Assembly (NCBI RefSeq): GCF_001457635.1
Contig: NZ_LN831051.1
Span: forward strand, 62,001 to 126,000
Origin: Streptococcus pneumoniae
GTDB lineage: Bacteria > Bacillota > Bacilli > Lactobacillales > Streptococcaceae
Direction of reading: 5' to 3'
DNA length: 64,000 nt
Shown here: positions 38,304-47,952 of the stretch, one piece after another
How positions within the stretch are numbered: the first letter of the stretch is position 1
Layout of the letters: each line of letters starts with the position of its first letter
Position numbers and translations under genes: made by a program
Notes under the pieces: model-generated
Told to the model about the DNA's origin: nothing
Databases searched by the model: none
What the model saw: the letters and a program-made list of their open reading frames with translations, nothing else

Positions 38304-39185
38304 ATGGCAAGTATCACACTCACACCAAGCGAAAAGGATATTCAGGCTTTTCTTGAACACTATCAAACCAGTCTGGCTCCTAGCAAGAATCCCTATATCC
38401 GCTACTTTTTGAAACTACCTCAAGCAACGGTTTCTATCTATACTTCTGGAAAAATCTTGCTTCAGGGTGAAGGGGCTGAAAAATACGCCAGTTTCTTTGG
38501 CTATCAAGCTGTAGAGCAAACCAGCGGACAAAATCTTCCTTTAATTGGGACAGATGAGGTGGGAAATGGTTCCTACTTTGGTGGGCTTGCAGTTGTGGCT
38601 GCCTTTGTCACACCTGACCAGCACGACTTTTTACGAAAACTCGGTGTGGGGGATTCTAAGACTCTGACCGACCAAAAGATCCGTCAGATTGCTCCTATTC
38701 TCAAGGAAAAAATCCAGCACCAGGCACTCCTTCTCTCACCCAGCAAGTACAACGAGGTCATCGGAGACCGCTACAATGCTGTTTCGGTTAAGGTTGCCCT
38801 CCATAATCAGGCTATCTATCTCCTCCTTCAAAAAGGTGTTCAGCCTGAGAAAATTGTGATTGATGCCTTTACCAGTGCTAAAAATTATGACAAGTACTTG
38901 GCACAAGAGGCCAATCGTTTCAGTAATCCTATCAGCTTAGAAGAAAAGGCTGAGGGCAAATACTTGTCTGTCGCAGTTTCTTCTGTCATTGCGCGTGATC
39001 TCTTTCTGGAAAATCTTGAAAATCTGGGACGAGAACTGGGTTATCAGCTTCCAAGTGGAGCTGGAACGGCTTCTGACAAGGTGGCTAGCCAGATTTTGCA
39101 AGCCTATGGTATGCAGGGACTCAACTTCTGCGCCAAATTGCACTTTAAAAACACTGAAAAAGCGAAAAAACGCTTAGAAAGGTAA
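38304..39185 (+). CDS. rnhC: Ribonuclease HIII
   Basis: RNase HIII cuts RNA in RNA:DNA hybrids. The 293-residue protein has an N-terminal TBP-like substrate-binding domain (~1-85) and a C-terminal RNase H domain starting [12 protein letters not shown] (~94-105), with further acidic residues in GDSKTL and VIDAFTS. It is followed by lepB after 3 bases. Confidence 0.95.
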   Translation: MASITLTPSEKDIQAFLEHYQTSLAPSKNPYIRYFLKLPQATVSIYTSGKILLQGEGAEKYASFFGYQAVEQTSGQNLPLIGTDEVGNGSYFGGLAVVAAFVTPDQHDFLRKLGVGDSKTLTDQKIRQIAPILKEKIQHQALLLSPSKYNEVIGDRYNAVSVKVALHNQAIYLLLQKGVQPEKIVIDAFTSAKNYDKYLAQEANRFSNPISLEEKAEGKYLSVAVSSVIARDLFLENLENLGRELGYQLPSGAGTASDKVASQILQAYGMQGLNFCAKLHFKNTEKAKKRLER

Positions 39186-39188
39186 GTT

Positions 39189-39803
39189 ATGAATTCATTT
39201 AAAAATTTCTTAAAAGAGTGGGGACTGTTCCTCCTAATTCTGTCATTACTAGCTTTAAGTCGTATCTTTTTTTGGAGCAATGTTCGCGTAGAAGGACATT
39301 CCATGGATCCGACCCTAGCGGATGGCGAAATTCTCTTCGTTGTAAAACACCTTCCTATTGACCGTTTTGATATCGTGGTGGCCCATGAGGAAGATGGCAA
39401 TAAGGACATCGTCAAGCGCGTGATTGGAATGCCTGGCGACACCATTCGTTACGAAAATGATAAACTCTACATCAATGACAAAGAAACGGACGAGCCTTAT
39501 CTAGCAGACTATATCAAACGCTTCAAGGATGACAAACTCCAAAGCACTTACTCAGGCAAGGGCTTTGAAGGAAATAAAGGAACTTTCTTTAGAAGTATCG
39601 CTCAAAAAGCCCAAGCCTTCACAGTTGATGTCAACTACAACACCAACTTTAGCTTTACTGTTCCAGAAGGAGAATACCTTCTCCTCGGAGATGACCGCTT
39701 GGTTTCGAGCGACAGCCGCCACGTAGGTACCTTCAAAGCAAAAGATATCACAGGGGAAGCTAAATTCCGCTTCTGGCCAATCACCCGTATCGGAACATTT
39801 TAA
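39189..39803 (+). CDS. lepB: Signal peptidase I
   Basis: This membrane protease removes signal peptides from exported proteins. The 204-residue type I enzyme has one N-terminal helix (~12-30), the catalytic Ser in VEGHSMDPTL (~35-44), and the Lys in KRVIGMPGDT (~76-85). The C-terminal GDDRLVSSDSRHVG box (~170-183) is conserved. It could process the CbpC precursor and the small secreted protein in this window, were those genes intact. Confidence 0.95.
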   Translation: MNSFKNFLKEWGLFLLILSLLALSRIFFWSNVRVEGHSMDPTLADGEILFVVKHLPIDRFDIVVAHEEDGNKDIVKRVIGMPGDTIRYENDKLYINDKETDEPYLADYIKRFKDDKLQSTYSGKGFEGNKGTFFRSIAQKAQAFTVDVNYNTNFSFTVPEGEYLLLGDDRLVSSDSRHVGTFKAKDITGEAKFRFWPITRIGTF

Positions 39804-39810
39804 GAAACCT

Positions 39811-39842
39811 AAGAGGCCGAGAATCACCAATCTCAGCCTCTT
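39811..39842 (+). terminator. Terminator after lepB
   Basis: AAGAGGCCGAGA / TCTCAGCCTCTT hairpin (one bulge) followed by CTTCT; 8 bases after lepB. Confidence 0.75.
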
Positions 39843-39930
39843 CTTCTATCGTGAGAAAATGATTGGTAACTATCTAAACTTACCAGAACAGAAACACCTC
39901 AACTCTCACCTATTCATGCAAAGGAATTTT

Positions 39931-42297
39931 ATGGAAGTTTATTTTTCAGGAACTATTGAACGGATTATTTTTGAAAATCCCAGCAATTTTTATCGCATCC
40001 TCCTCCTAGAAATCGACGATACGGACGCAGAGGATTTTGATGATTTTGAAATCATTGTCACAGGAACCATGGCTGATGTAATTGAGGGCGAAGACTATAC
40101 TTTTTGGGGGCAAATTGTCCAGCACTCCAAGTATGGAGAACAACTGCAAATCAGTCGTTATGATCGCGCAAAACCAACTAGTAAGGGCTTGGTCAAGTAC
40201 TTTTCAAGTAGCCATTTCAAGGGGATTGGTCTCAAGACAGCTCAGAAAATCGTGGATACCTATGGCGAAAATACCATTGACGAAATTTTGCAACACCCAG
40301 AAAAGTTAGAAGGCATCGCAGGACTCTCTGCCAAAAATCGCGAGGCTTTCGTCTCCACTCTCCGTCTCAACTACGGAACGGAGATGATTTTGGCCAAACT
40401 AGCCAACTACGGCATTCCCAACAAACTAGCCTTTCAGATTCAAGACTTTTACAAGGAAGAAACCCTTGATGTGGTTGAAAATTATCCCTACCAGCTGGTT
40501 GAGGATATCAAGGGTTTGGGCTTTACCATTGCTGACCAACTAGCTGAGGAACTAGGCATCGAAAGTCAGGCTCCTGAACGCTTCCGCGCCGGTCTAGTTC
40601 ACAGTCTTTTTCAGGCCTGTATGGAAACAGGGGACACCTATGTTGAAGCACGGGATTTGCTGGAACAAACCCTTACTCTCCTTGAGTCTTCCCGTCCCGT
40701 GGAACTAGACCCCAGCCAAGTTGCCCAAGAGCTCTCCTACCTGATCGAAGAAGACAAGGTTCAGCAGATTGATACCAAGATCTTTGACAACAGCCTCTTT
40801 TTCGCTGAGGAAGGCATCCGCAGTCACTTGATTCGTATCCTTGAAAAAGGAAAACAGAAGAGCCAAGATTTAGAAACTATTCAAAAGCATATCACTACTG
40901 TCGAGCAAGAACTGGGGATTGAGTATGATAACATTCAAAAACAAGCTATTTGTGACGCTATCCAGAACAAGGTCTTTATCCTGACAGGTGGGCCTGGTAC
41001 TGGTAAGACAACTGTTATCAATGGAATCATCGCTGTTTATGCCCTTTTTGAAGGACTTGACTTCAGGAAGAAAAGCAATCTGCCCATTCTTCTTGCTGCT
41101 CCAACTGGACGAGCCGCTCGCCGCATGAATGAATTGACAGGTTTGCCTAGCGCGACCATACACCGCCACTTGGGAATGACAGGTGACGATGATACCAGTC
41201 ATCTGGAAGATTACCTAGATGCTGACTTTATCATCGTGGATGAATTCTCTATGGTAGATACTTGGCTGGCCAATCAACTCTTCTCCAATATCTCTTCTAA
41301 CAGTAAGATCCTCATCGTAGGTGACAGTGATCAGCTACCTTCTGTCAGTCCTGGACAGGTTCTAGCGGATCTGCTTCATATTCCTTTGATTCCTCAGACT
41401 CGCTTGGAAAAAATTTATCGACAAAGCAAAGAATCAACCATCGTCACCCTAGCTAGTCAGATTCGACAGGGCATCTTGCCAGCTGATTTCACCCAAAAAA
41501 AAGCTGACCGTTCCTACTTTGAAATTGCTAGTGGCCATATTCCTGCCACCATTGAAAAAATCTTAGGTGCCGCCCTCAGAAATGGTATTCCTGCCCGTGA
41601 TATCCAAGTTCTGGCTCCTATGTACCGAGGGACGGCAGGGATTGATGCTATCAATCAGCTCATGCAAGACCTGCTCAATCCCCCACAAAAAGATCAACTC
41701 AGTTTTGAAGCTCCTCAGTGCCACTATCGTAAGGGAGACAAGGTCATTCATTTGGTTAACGATGCTGAAATCAATGTCTTTAATGGGGATTTAGGAGCTA
41801 TCACAGACCTGATTCCTGGTAAATACACCGAATCGAAACAAGACGAGATTGTCATTGATTTTGATGGTAATGAAGTCTCTTACCCCCGTAACGAATGGTA
41901 CAAGATTCGCTTGGCCTATGCCATGAGTATTCATAAGTCTCAGGGAAGTGAGTTCCCAGTTGTCATCCTACCGATTACTAGTGCTAGCCGACGTATGCTG
42001 GAGCGAAATCTCATCTACACAGCCATTACACGTGCCAAAAGCAAACTCATCTTACTAGGCGAATTACAAGCCTTCGACTATGCTACCCAACACATCGGAA
42101 CTGCCCGAAAAACCTATCTGATTGAACGCTTCAGTGATCTACTGGAGAATGTTGAAGAAAAGCAACAAGCTGTCTCTGAAACAGTCACATCAAGTGCCTC
42201 TGAACAATCCTACATCCTAACCGAAGAAAACTGGGACAGCATTCCAGCCATGATTGGGATTACAGACACAGACCTCAAAGAGATTTTTGGAAAATAG
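39931..42297 (+). CDS. recD2: SF1B DNA helicase RecD2
   Basis: RecD2 is a 5'-3' helicase found without RecBC in Firmicutes and linked to DNA repair. I choose ATG at 39931 (788 residues, MEVYFSGTIERIIFENP), preceded by AAAGGA. The open frame reaches back to 39859, but that stretch lies beside the lepB terminator. Features: an N-terminal OB-like region, two helix-hairpin-helix segments (FKGIGLKTAQKI; DIKGLGFTIADQLA), Walker A GGPGTGKTT (~355-363), DEFSM (~435) and the C-terminal helicase motif SIHKSQGSEFP. Confidence 0.95.
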   Translation: MEVYFSGTIERIIFENPSNFYRILLLEIDDTDAEDFDDFEIIVTGTMADVIEGEDYTFWGQIVQHSKYGEQLQISRYDRAKPTSKGLVKYFSSSHFKGIGLKTAQKIVDTYGENTIDEILQHPEKLEGIAGLSAKNREAFVSTLRLNYGTEMILAKLANYGIPNKLAFQIQDFYKEETLDVVENYPYQLVEDIKGLGFTIADQLAEELGIESQAPERFRAGLVHSLFQACMETGDTYVEARDLLEQTLTLLESSRPVELDPSQVAQELSYLIEEDKVQQIDTKIFDNSLFFAEEGIRSHLIRILEKGKQKSQDLETIQKHITTVEQELGIEYDNIQKQAICDAIQNKVFILTGGPGTGKTTVINGIIAVYALFEGLDFRKKSNLPILLAAPTGRAARRMNELTGLPSATIHRHLGMTGDDDTSHLEDYLDADFIIVDEFSMVDTWLANQLFSNISSNSKILIVGDSDQLPSVSPGQVLADLLHIPLIPQTRLEKIYRQSKESTIVTLASQIRQGILPADFTQKKADRSYFEIASGHIPATIEKILGAALRNGIPARDIQVLAPMYRGTAGIDAINQLMQDLLNPPQKDQLSFEAPQCHYRKGDKVIHLVNDAEINVFNGDLGAITDLIPGKYTESKQDEIVIDFDGNEVSYPRNEWYKIRLAYAMSIHKSQGSEFPVVILPITSASRRMLERNLIYTAITRAKSKLILLGELQAFDYATQHIGTARKTYLIERFSDLLENVEEKQQAVSETVTSSASEQSYILTEENWDSIPAMIGITDTDLKEIFGK

Positions 42298-42304
42298 TGC
42301 ATCA

Positions 42305-42332
42305 GAAAAACCACCAATTCAGGTGGGTTTTC
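42305..42332. terminator. Terminator between recD2 and tig
   Basis: AAAACCACC-AATTCA-GGTGGGTTTT hairpin with T/A runs on both sides; shared by the converging genes. Confidence 0.75.
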
Positions 42333-42344
42333 TGTTTATTAAGA

Positions 42345-43628
42345 TTATTTTACTGTTGCTGTGCTTGTAATCAATTCAACAGCTTTTTTGATAGTGATAT
42401 CATGTTTCAACATGTCAGCTGAAAGCAAGTTTTGAACTTGTGCAACTTCCATGTTGTAGTCTGCTGCCAATTGCTCAACTTCTTTTTGGATTTCTTCTTC
42501 TGAAGCATCAAATCCTTCAGCTTTGGCAACTGCTTCGATAACAAGGTTAGTCTTAGTACGTGACTCAGCTTCTGCTTGGTATTGGTTGTGAAGGTCTTCT
42601 TGAGTAGTTCCAGTAATTTGGAAGTACATGTCAGGGTTGATCCCTTGACGTTGCAAGTTCCCAAGGAATTCATTTACTGAACGGTGAACTTCTTCGTGGA
42701 TCATTTCTTCTGGAAGTTCTACGATTTCAGCATTTTCTACAGCTGTATCAATTGCTGCACCTTCAACTGCATCTTTGTAAGCTTCTTCTTTAGCAGCAGC
42801 CAATTCTTTGCGGTATTTTTCTTTCAAGTCAGCAAGTGTTTCAACTTCTTCATCAATGTCTTTTGCAAGTTCATCGTCAAGAGCTGGAACTTCTTTAGCT
42901 TTTACTTCGTGGATAGTTGTCACGAATTTAGCTTCTTTACCTGCAAGGTCTTCTGCTTGGTAGTCTTCTGGGAATGTTACGATAACATCAACGGTTTCGC
43001 CAGCTGAGTGACCTACCAATTGGTCTTCGAAACCAGGGATGAATTGACCTGAACCAAGTCCAAGTGAGAAGTTTTCACCTTTTCCGCCGTCAAATTCAAC
43101 ACCGTCGATAGAACCAACGAAGTCAATCACAACAGTATCGCCGTTTTCAGCAGCAGCTTCCTTGATAACCAATTCAGCCAGGTTGTTGCGTTCGCGTTCG
43201 ATACGCTCTTCAACATCAGCGTCAGTTACTTCTTTTTCTACATCAACTGATACTTCAAGGTTTTTGTAGTCACCCAATTTTACTTCAGGTTTTGTAACGA
43301 CTTCAGCAGTGATAACCCAGTCTTGACCTTTTTCCATTGAAATTACGTCAATTTTTGGTTGGGCAACCACTTCAAGACCAGCTTCTTTTACAGCTGCTTC
43401 ATAAGCGTTTGGCAAAAGAGCGTTCATAACGTCTTGGTAAAGTGATTCTTCACCAAATTTTTTATCGAAGATAGGACGTGGAAGGTGACCTTTACGGAAA
43501 CCTGGAACATTAAGAGATTTCTTCACTGACTTGAAGACACGGTCCAATTCTGGTTTGATTTGGTCTTGAGAGATAGTGAAAGTCAAGACACCACGGTTTG
43601 TTTCTTTGTTTTCAAATGATACAGACAT
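42345..43628 (-). CDS. tig: Trigger factor
   Basis: This ribosome-bound chaperone and prolyl isomerase has 427 residues. The N-terminal ribosome-binding domain carries the signature [10 protein letters not shown] (~44-53), the FKBP-type PPIase domain ([15 protein letters not shown] from ~160) follows, and the C-terminal helical domain forms the chaperone arms. It is monocistronic and intact, and it borders the accessory patch at 43.7 kb. Confidence 0.97.
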   Translation of the reverse strand: MSVSFENKETNRGVLTFTISQDQIKPELDRVFKSVKKSLNVPGFRKGHLPRPIFDKKFGEESLYQDVMNALLPNAYEAAVKEAGLEVVAQPKIDVISMEKGQDWVITAEVVTKPEVKLGDYKNLEVSVDVEKEVTDADVEERIERERNNLAELVIKEAAAENGDTVVIDFVGSIDGVEFDGGKGENFSLGLGSGQFIPGFEDQLVGHSAGETVDVIVTFPEDYQAEDLAGKEAKFVTTIHEVKAKEVPALDDELAKDIDEEVETLADLKEKYRKELAAAKEEAYKDAVEGAAIDTAVENAEIVELPEEMIHEEVHRSVNEFLGNLQRQGINPDMYFQITGTTQEDLHNQYQAEAESRTKTNLVIEAVAKAEGFDASEEEIQKEVEQLAADYNMEVAQVQNLLSADMLKHDITIKKAVELITSTATVK

Positions 43629-43788
43629 TCTGTCATTTCTCCTTAAAATTTTTTAAATACAGTCTATTATAACATTTTCTATAAATAAAATCTAGACTAA
43701 TGCAGACAATTATAGACAACAAGCCTTTTTCCTAACTAAAACACTCATAAAGTATAGACAATTTTAGACTACTTTGGATATCTTTTGG

Positions 43789-44208
43789 TTAGTCATTTTC
43801 CAAAACTAATTTATCTAATTTTTCAGTTATATTTGACTTCATCTTCTCAGTAACATGAGTATAAACACTTAAAATCTTTGTTTCATTAGTATAATCTACA
43901 CGATCCATTATCGCTGTTATAGGTACTTCCAATTCAGCAAGCAAACTTATATGCGAATATCTAAAAACATGAGCAGTCAATACAAAATCATCTTTCTTAA
44001 TTTCACTTTTCCTAAAACTGTTTTTCAAAAAGTAATTGAAACAAGTTATCATTAAGGGAGAACCATTATTTGTAAATATATAATCACCTTCTTCTAAAAG
44101 AAGATATTCTTTTAAAATTTCTAACACTCTATCACTAATACCAATTACTCTATATGAAGCTAAACTTTTCGGACTATCCAAAAATACTTCGTTATTGGAC
44201 GATTACAT
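43789..44208 (-). pseudogene. Tyrosine recombinase (phage-type integrase) C-terminal remnant
   Basis: About 130 codons of the integrase catalytic domain remain: YRVIGISDRVLEIL (~ beta-strand region), then HVFRYSHISLLAE (the His-x-x-Arg box) and the tyrosine nucleophile in VYTHVTEKMKS. The first catalytic Arg region and the N-terminal arm-binding domain are missing. The frame is cut exactly where the RUP element begins (44209). A stop lies in frame just upstream, and the sequence beyond the RUP shows no continuation. This is debris of a prophage or integrative element next to tig. Confidence 0.8.
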
Positions 44209-44315
44209 TATAGTAAAACGAAATAAGAACAGGACAAATCGATCAGGACAGTCAAATCAATTTCTAACAATGTTTTAGAAGTAGAGGTGTACTATTATAG
44301 TTTCAATCTACTATA
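44209..44315 (+). repeat. RUP element (107 bp)
   Basis: The element starts TATAGTAAAACGAAATAAG and ends TTTCAATCTACTATA, exactly 107 bases. It is nearly the reverse complement of the element at 53118-53224. RUPs are non-autonomous repeats thought to be mobilised by IS630-Spn1. It abuts the integrase remnant. Confidence 0.88.
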
Positions 44316-44346
44316 CAAGACGAAATTGAAGAAATCTTTCCATTAT

Positions 44347-44396
44347 AAAACGCATATTATCAAGGTTTTTAAACACCTAATAATATGCGTTTTTTC
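44347..44396. terminator. Hairpin beyond the protease pseudogene
   Basis: AAAACGCATATTA (44347-44359) pairs with TAATATGCGTTTT (44381-44393), followed on the + strand by more T. It can act in either direction. Together with the RUP it fills the gap between the integrase remnant and the protease pseudogene. Confidence 0.65.
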
Positions 44397-44457
44397 CTAT
44401 TTTAAAGACTTTTATCCACCTATTATACAAAGTTAAGTATCCATCACAGTTTACAAT

Positions 44458-45392
44458 TAGCCTTCATTACCTAACCCATTCACCATCCTTCAAGAGAGTA
44501 ACCTTTAAGAACCGAATAAATAAATGACAAATTTCGTTCATTTAATTTAACTGCACTGTTAATTTGATTAGCTCCATCTCCTAAAGTATGCACTCCTACT
44601 ACGCGGTGACTAGCATCACAAACTGTAGATCCACTAGACCCCTCTAAAGTATCAACTTGGTAATCCAAGAACATGCCATCATCACTTAAAACTTGTTTTT
44701 ATCTGTATACATTTGATGAATTTTAAAATTATATGATGGATAGCCTGTGATAGTCACAGTTATTCCTGTCAAATTTTTTTGACTAGTAGGAAGACCCAAA
44801 GTCCCTAATTTTGCACCAATGGGCTCTTCTAGAATTAATAAAGCCAAGTCATATTCCCTTGCATCCTTAGAATTTAAATTTCTAAATTCCTTCAAATAAC
44901 GAACTTCCTTTACTTTGATCTTTCCAAATAGTTCTTGACTTGAACTAACAGCCGGAAGAACATAAATATCATCCGCTTCTTTCCCATAGTCATGTCTGTA
45001 GTAGTTGTGAGCCGCTGTAATTAACACATTATCTTTAATAAAATTCGCACTTCCCCTCCCTTCTACATTCATTCCATCGGCTACTCCATAATACTTAGAT
45101 AAAACCATAGCTGAAGTCGAATACGGATACTGTAAAGTATTATCAATTTTAATCAAATCATCATTACCGATAATACTTCTGATTGCTTTTGGTAGTATGA
45201 ACCATACGTTGGTGAAATCTCAGATAATGAAGAATCATTAGACTCTGGACCTTTTTCTAGTGTCTCACTTACCTCATATTCTTCACCTGTACTAGAAATA
45301 ACACTCAAAGCAGATACTGTCGATAACTGGCTAGCCAATAAAGTACTCGCAATAATTGAAATACCCAATTTTTTATAAACAGTTTTCTTCAT
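44458..45392 (-). pseudogene. cbpG: CbpG-type V8-like serine protease, frameshifted and lacking its choline-binding module
   Basis: Three consecutive frames make one secreted S1B (glutamyl-endopeptidase-like) protease. The start at 45392 gives a signal peptide (MKKTVYKKLGISIIASTLL...). The frame then breaks at a T/A run (45187-45190) and resumes AIRSIIGNDDLIKIDN. The catalytic His is in LITAAHNYY, the Asp in REYDLALLIL, and the Ser in LEGSSGSTVCD, which is reached only after a second break at the run 44696-44700. One extra A in each run restores a single reading frame. The protein then stops at ...SLEGW (44480), where pneumococcal CbpG continues into choline-binding repeats. Out of frame directly after it come codons for GEWVR and a stop, ending 44458, like the last residues of choline-binding proteins; the repeats have been deleted. 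Position beside alkD and liaR matches cbpG in pneumococci. Confidence 0.8.
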
Positions 45393-45541
45393 TATTGTAT
45401 CCTCCTAATGTAATTATAGCGTACTATTCTAAATTTCTTAATCTACTATAGAATCAAGAAATCTACCACCTTCTTTAAATACCCTCCATTATCACATAAA
45501 CAGGTAAACTTTTCAATTAATGACTGCGCTTTTCAATCACG

Positions 45542-46310
45542 CTAGAGGTACTTACTTGCTTCTTTGATACTAAGTTCAGCCATTCTTTCCTTGTTTTTCT
45601 CAATAAAGCATGTTACCCAAGTGGGATTCGTTTTGGAGTAGTCTCGCAGAGTCCAGCCAATAGCTTTATTGATAAAAAATTCTGTTTGGTTCAAGTTATG
45701 AAGTAGAATCTTTTCCATTAATTGAGTATTGGTCTTCTCTTTTCTTAACAACTGGTGGTCAATAGCGACACGTCTCAGCCAGATATTATCTAATAGGCTC
45801 CATTTTATACTCAATGAAAATCAAAGAGCAAACTAGGAAGCTAGCCGCAGATTGCTCAAAACACTGTTTTGAGATTGCAGATAGAGCTGACGTGGTTTGA
45901 AGAGATTTTCGAAGAGTATTAAGATTATTTCTTCTAGTTCAGGGTGTTCATACATCAAACTCCCTACTACTCGATCTAGGATATCTACCGTGTCCCACCA
46001 GGATTTTGTCACGACTAACTGCTCTAGCTTAGGCAAATCGGTTTCCTTTAGATAAGACTGCATTGCTTTCAAATAGTTAGCAGCCACATATTGGTATTTT
46101 CTAGGCTCCTTTTCCCAGCAAGTGTCTGCAAAATCCCAATCGATAATCTTTGTTTTTTTCGCTTCTGGAAAATATTTTTATAGAGTTTATTTCTTTCAGG
46201 CACCGCAATACCTAGAAAAGAAAATTGATGGCGCATATAGGCTTCCATGGGCCTTGCTTTTTAGAGTCTTTTGCTGCTTCTAGCTCCTCAAGTAAATCTG
46301 CTAAACTCAT
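45542..46310 (-). pseudogene. AlkD-like DNA alkylation repair gene, split by a BOX element
   Basis: The gene starts at ATG 46310 (MSLADLLEELEAAKDSKK). It needs one extra A at the run 46258-46262 to enter MEAYMRHQFSFLGIAVPERN, a family signature. It needs another at the run 46153-46159 to reach KIIDWDFADTCWEKEPRKYQY, then YLKAMQSYLKE and KSWWDTVDILD. At ~45920 a BOX element interrupts the frame, and the protein resumes after it with KWSLLDNIWLRRVAIDHQL (45805 onward) and ends ...KEASKYL. The HEAT-like repeat fold and W..D/ NIWLRR.AIDHQ motifs identify the alkylpurine glycosylase family. With three lesions it is dead in this strain. Confidence 0.85.
45806..45920 (-). repeat. BOX element inside the alkD-like gene
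   Basis: Read on the reverse strand it starts ATACTCTTCGAAAATCTC, carries a shortened boxB (CTCAAAACAGTGTTTTGAG) and ends with boxC (GCGGCTAGCTTCCTAG ... CATTGAGTATA). It interrupts a coding region, giving a datable insertion: the coding sequence on either side joins well when the element is removed. Confidence 0.88.
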
Positions 46311-46943
46311 CTAAAACTCCTCATGCCCCACCAAATGGTGCTGAAAGGCATAGACAGCCGCCTGGGTACGATCGCTGACTTCAAGTTTGGCAAGAATGTT
46401 GGACACGTGGGTCTTGACCGTCTTGAGAGAGATAAAGAGGTCATCTGCGATGCGCTGATTTTCGTAGCCCTTGGCGATGAGTTGGAGAACATCTCGCTCA
46501 CGCGCAGTCAATTCTTCATGAAGTTCCATATGATTGCGGTGGTATTCAACCTTCTTGCTAACCTCTTGCTCAATGGCCAGCTCGCCAGCAGCTACCTTAC
46601 TGACGGCATGAAGCAATTCATCTGCACTAGAAGTCTTGAGCATATAGCCTTTGGCACCAGCATCTAAGACTGGCATGATTTTTTCATTGTCCAAATAAGA
46701 GGTCACAATCAAAATCTTGGCTTCAGGCCATTCTTTAAGGATTGCTAAGGTCGCGTCAATCCCATTCATCTCAGGCATGACAATATCCATGACAATGACA
46801 TCTGGACGCAGTTCCAAGGCCAAGTCAATCCCTTGAGACCCGTTTGTAGCCTCGCCCACAACTTCTACATCGTCTTGGAGGTCAAAGTAGCTTTTCAAGC
46901 CCAATCGGACCATTTCATGGTCATCTACTAGTAAAATTTTCAT
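46311..46943 (-). CDS. liaR: Response regulator LiaR (TCS03)
   Basis: This NarL/LuxR-type regulator of 210 residues has the receiver domain (LLVDDHEMVRLG; phosphoacceptor Asp53 in VMDIVMPEMNG) and a C-terminal LuxR HTH (LTARERDVLQLIAKGYENQ, ...LKTVKTHVSNILAKL). It is the third gene of liaF-liaS-liaR, the cell-envelope stress system that responds to lipid II-binding antibiotics. It starts 13 bases after liaS. Its stop abuts the alkD pseudogene start on the same strand. Confidence 0.93.
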   Translation of the reverse strand: MKILLVDDHEMVRLGLKSYFDLQDDVEVVGEATNGSQGIDLALELRPDVIVMDIVMPEMNGIDATLAILKEWPEAKILIVTSYLDNEKIMPVLDAGAKGYMLKTSSADELLHAVSKVAAGELAIEQEVSKKVEYHRNHMELHEELTARERDVLQLIAKGYENQRIADDLFISLKTVKTHVSNILAKLEVSDRTQAAVYAFQHHLVGHEEF

Positions 46944-46956
46944 CTTTACTCCTTTA

Positions 46957-47952
46957 TCATTCCTTATCTAACAGGGGAATACGGATATCAACCGCCAGCC
47001 CTTGCTTGGGAGCTGTCAAGAGTTGAACTGTTCCAGCCATATCTTCAACCCGCTCCTTGATATTTCGCAGTCCATAACTCAAGTCGTCTAAGCTCCCTAA
47101 CTGGAAACCAATCCCATTGTCCACCACCTTCAGTTGCAATTCAACATCTGTCTGATAGAGGTAGACATCTAGGCAAGATGCCTGGGCATGGCGGAGCGTA
47201 TTGCTAATCAACTCTTGCAGGATACGGAAGATATGCTCCTCGATTTTCTTAGGCAATTTCGTCATATTCTGCTTGAGACTAACCCTAAGATCACTCTTGT
47301 CCTCAAGCTCTTTTAAGAGAATTTGAATCCCTTCTATCAAGCTCTTCTGCTCCAGTTCAACTGGTCGCAAATGCAAGAGCAAAACCCGCAAATCCTTCTG
47401 GGCAGTTTCTAAAATAGCTGTGACACTCTGCAACTGGGTCTGCATCTTTTCTCTATCCAATTTCAAAGCCTGCTGACTGATACCCGATAAAATCATGTGG
47501 GCCGCAAACAACTCCTGACTGACTGTATCGTGCAAATCCCGAGCAATTCGCTTCCGTTCCTTCTCGATGATTTCCTCTTCCTGAGCAAGGCTATGATTTT
47601 CAGCTTTTTGAAGAGCCTCTGTCAAAAGGTTAAGTTTACCTGATAAGGACTTGAAACTGGCATCCAAATCTGGATCTACAACCTGAACTACTTCTTGCCC
47701 TGCCAATAAACGCTTGAGATTAGCCTGCATTTTTCTTAGAGAAAGCTCTTCGATCCCTCGCCAAAACAGGGCTAAGAGACAGGTCATGGACATGCTGAAA
47801 ACCAACAATAAAAAGACAAATTTTTCTGTTTTTTCGACATCGTGCAAAAAGATAGACCAGTCAAAATCAAGTATTTCCAGCAAGCTGTGGGAGAAAAAAA
47901 AGACAAACAGGAAAGAGGTGAGAGCAATAATGACATAGGCTTGTTTTTTCAT
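46957..47952 (-). CDS. liaS: Sensor histidine kinase LiaS (TCS03)
   Basis: This 331-residue kinase has two N-terminal membrane helices (~6-24 and ~44-64) separated by a short extracytoplasmic loop, an intramembrane-sensing layout. The HisKA_3 phosphoacceptor is in ARDLHDTVSQEL (His141), and the HATPase has DNGIGFQLGSLDDLSYGLRN-type sequence near the C-terminus (N, G1, G2 boxes). It overlaps liaF by 4 bases. Confidence 0.93.
   Translation of the reverse strand: MKKQAYVIIALTSFLFVFFFSHSLLEILDFDWSIFLHDVEKTEKFVFLLLVFSMSMTCLLALFWRGIEELSLRKMQANLKRLLAGQEVVQVVDPDLDASFKSLSGKLNLLTEALQKAENHSLAQEEEIIEKERKRIARDLHDTVSQELFAAHMILSGISQQALKLDREKMQTQLQSVTAILETAQKDLRVLLLHLRPVELEQKSLIEGIQILLKELEDKSDLRVSLKQNMTKLPKKIEEHIFRILQELISNTLRHAQASCLDVYLYQTDVELQLKVVDNGIGFQLGSLDDLSYGLRNIKERVEDMAGTVQLLTAPKQGLAVDIRIPLLDKE

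Noticed and set aside
39859..39930. N-terminal extension of recD2 by 24 codons
   Set aside because: It begins just after the lepB terminator without a ribosome site. The ATG at 39931 has AAAGGA and gives the usual 788-residue length.
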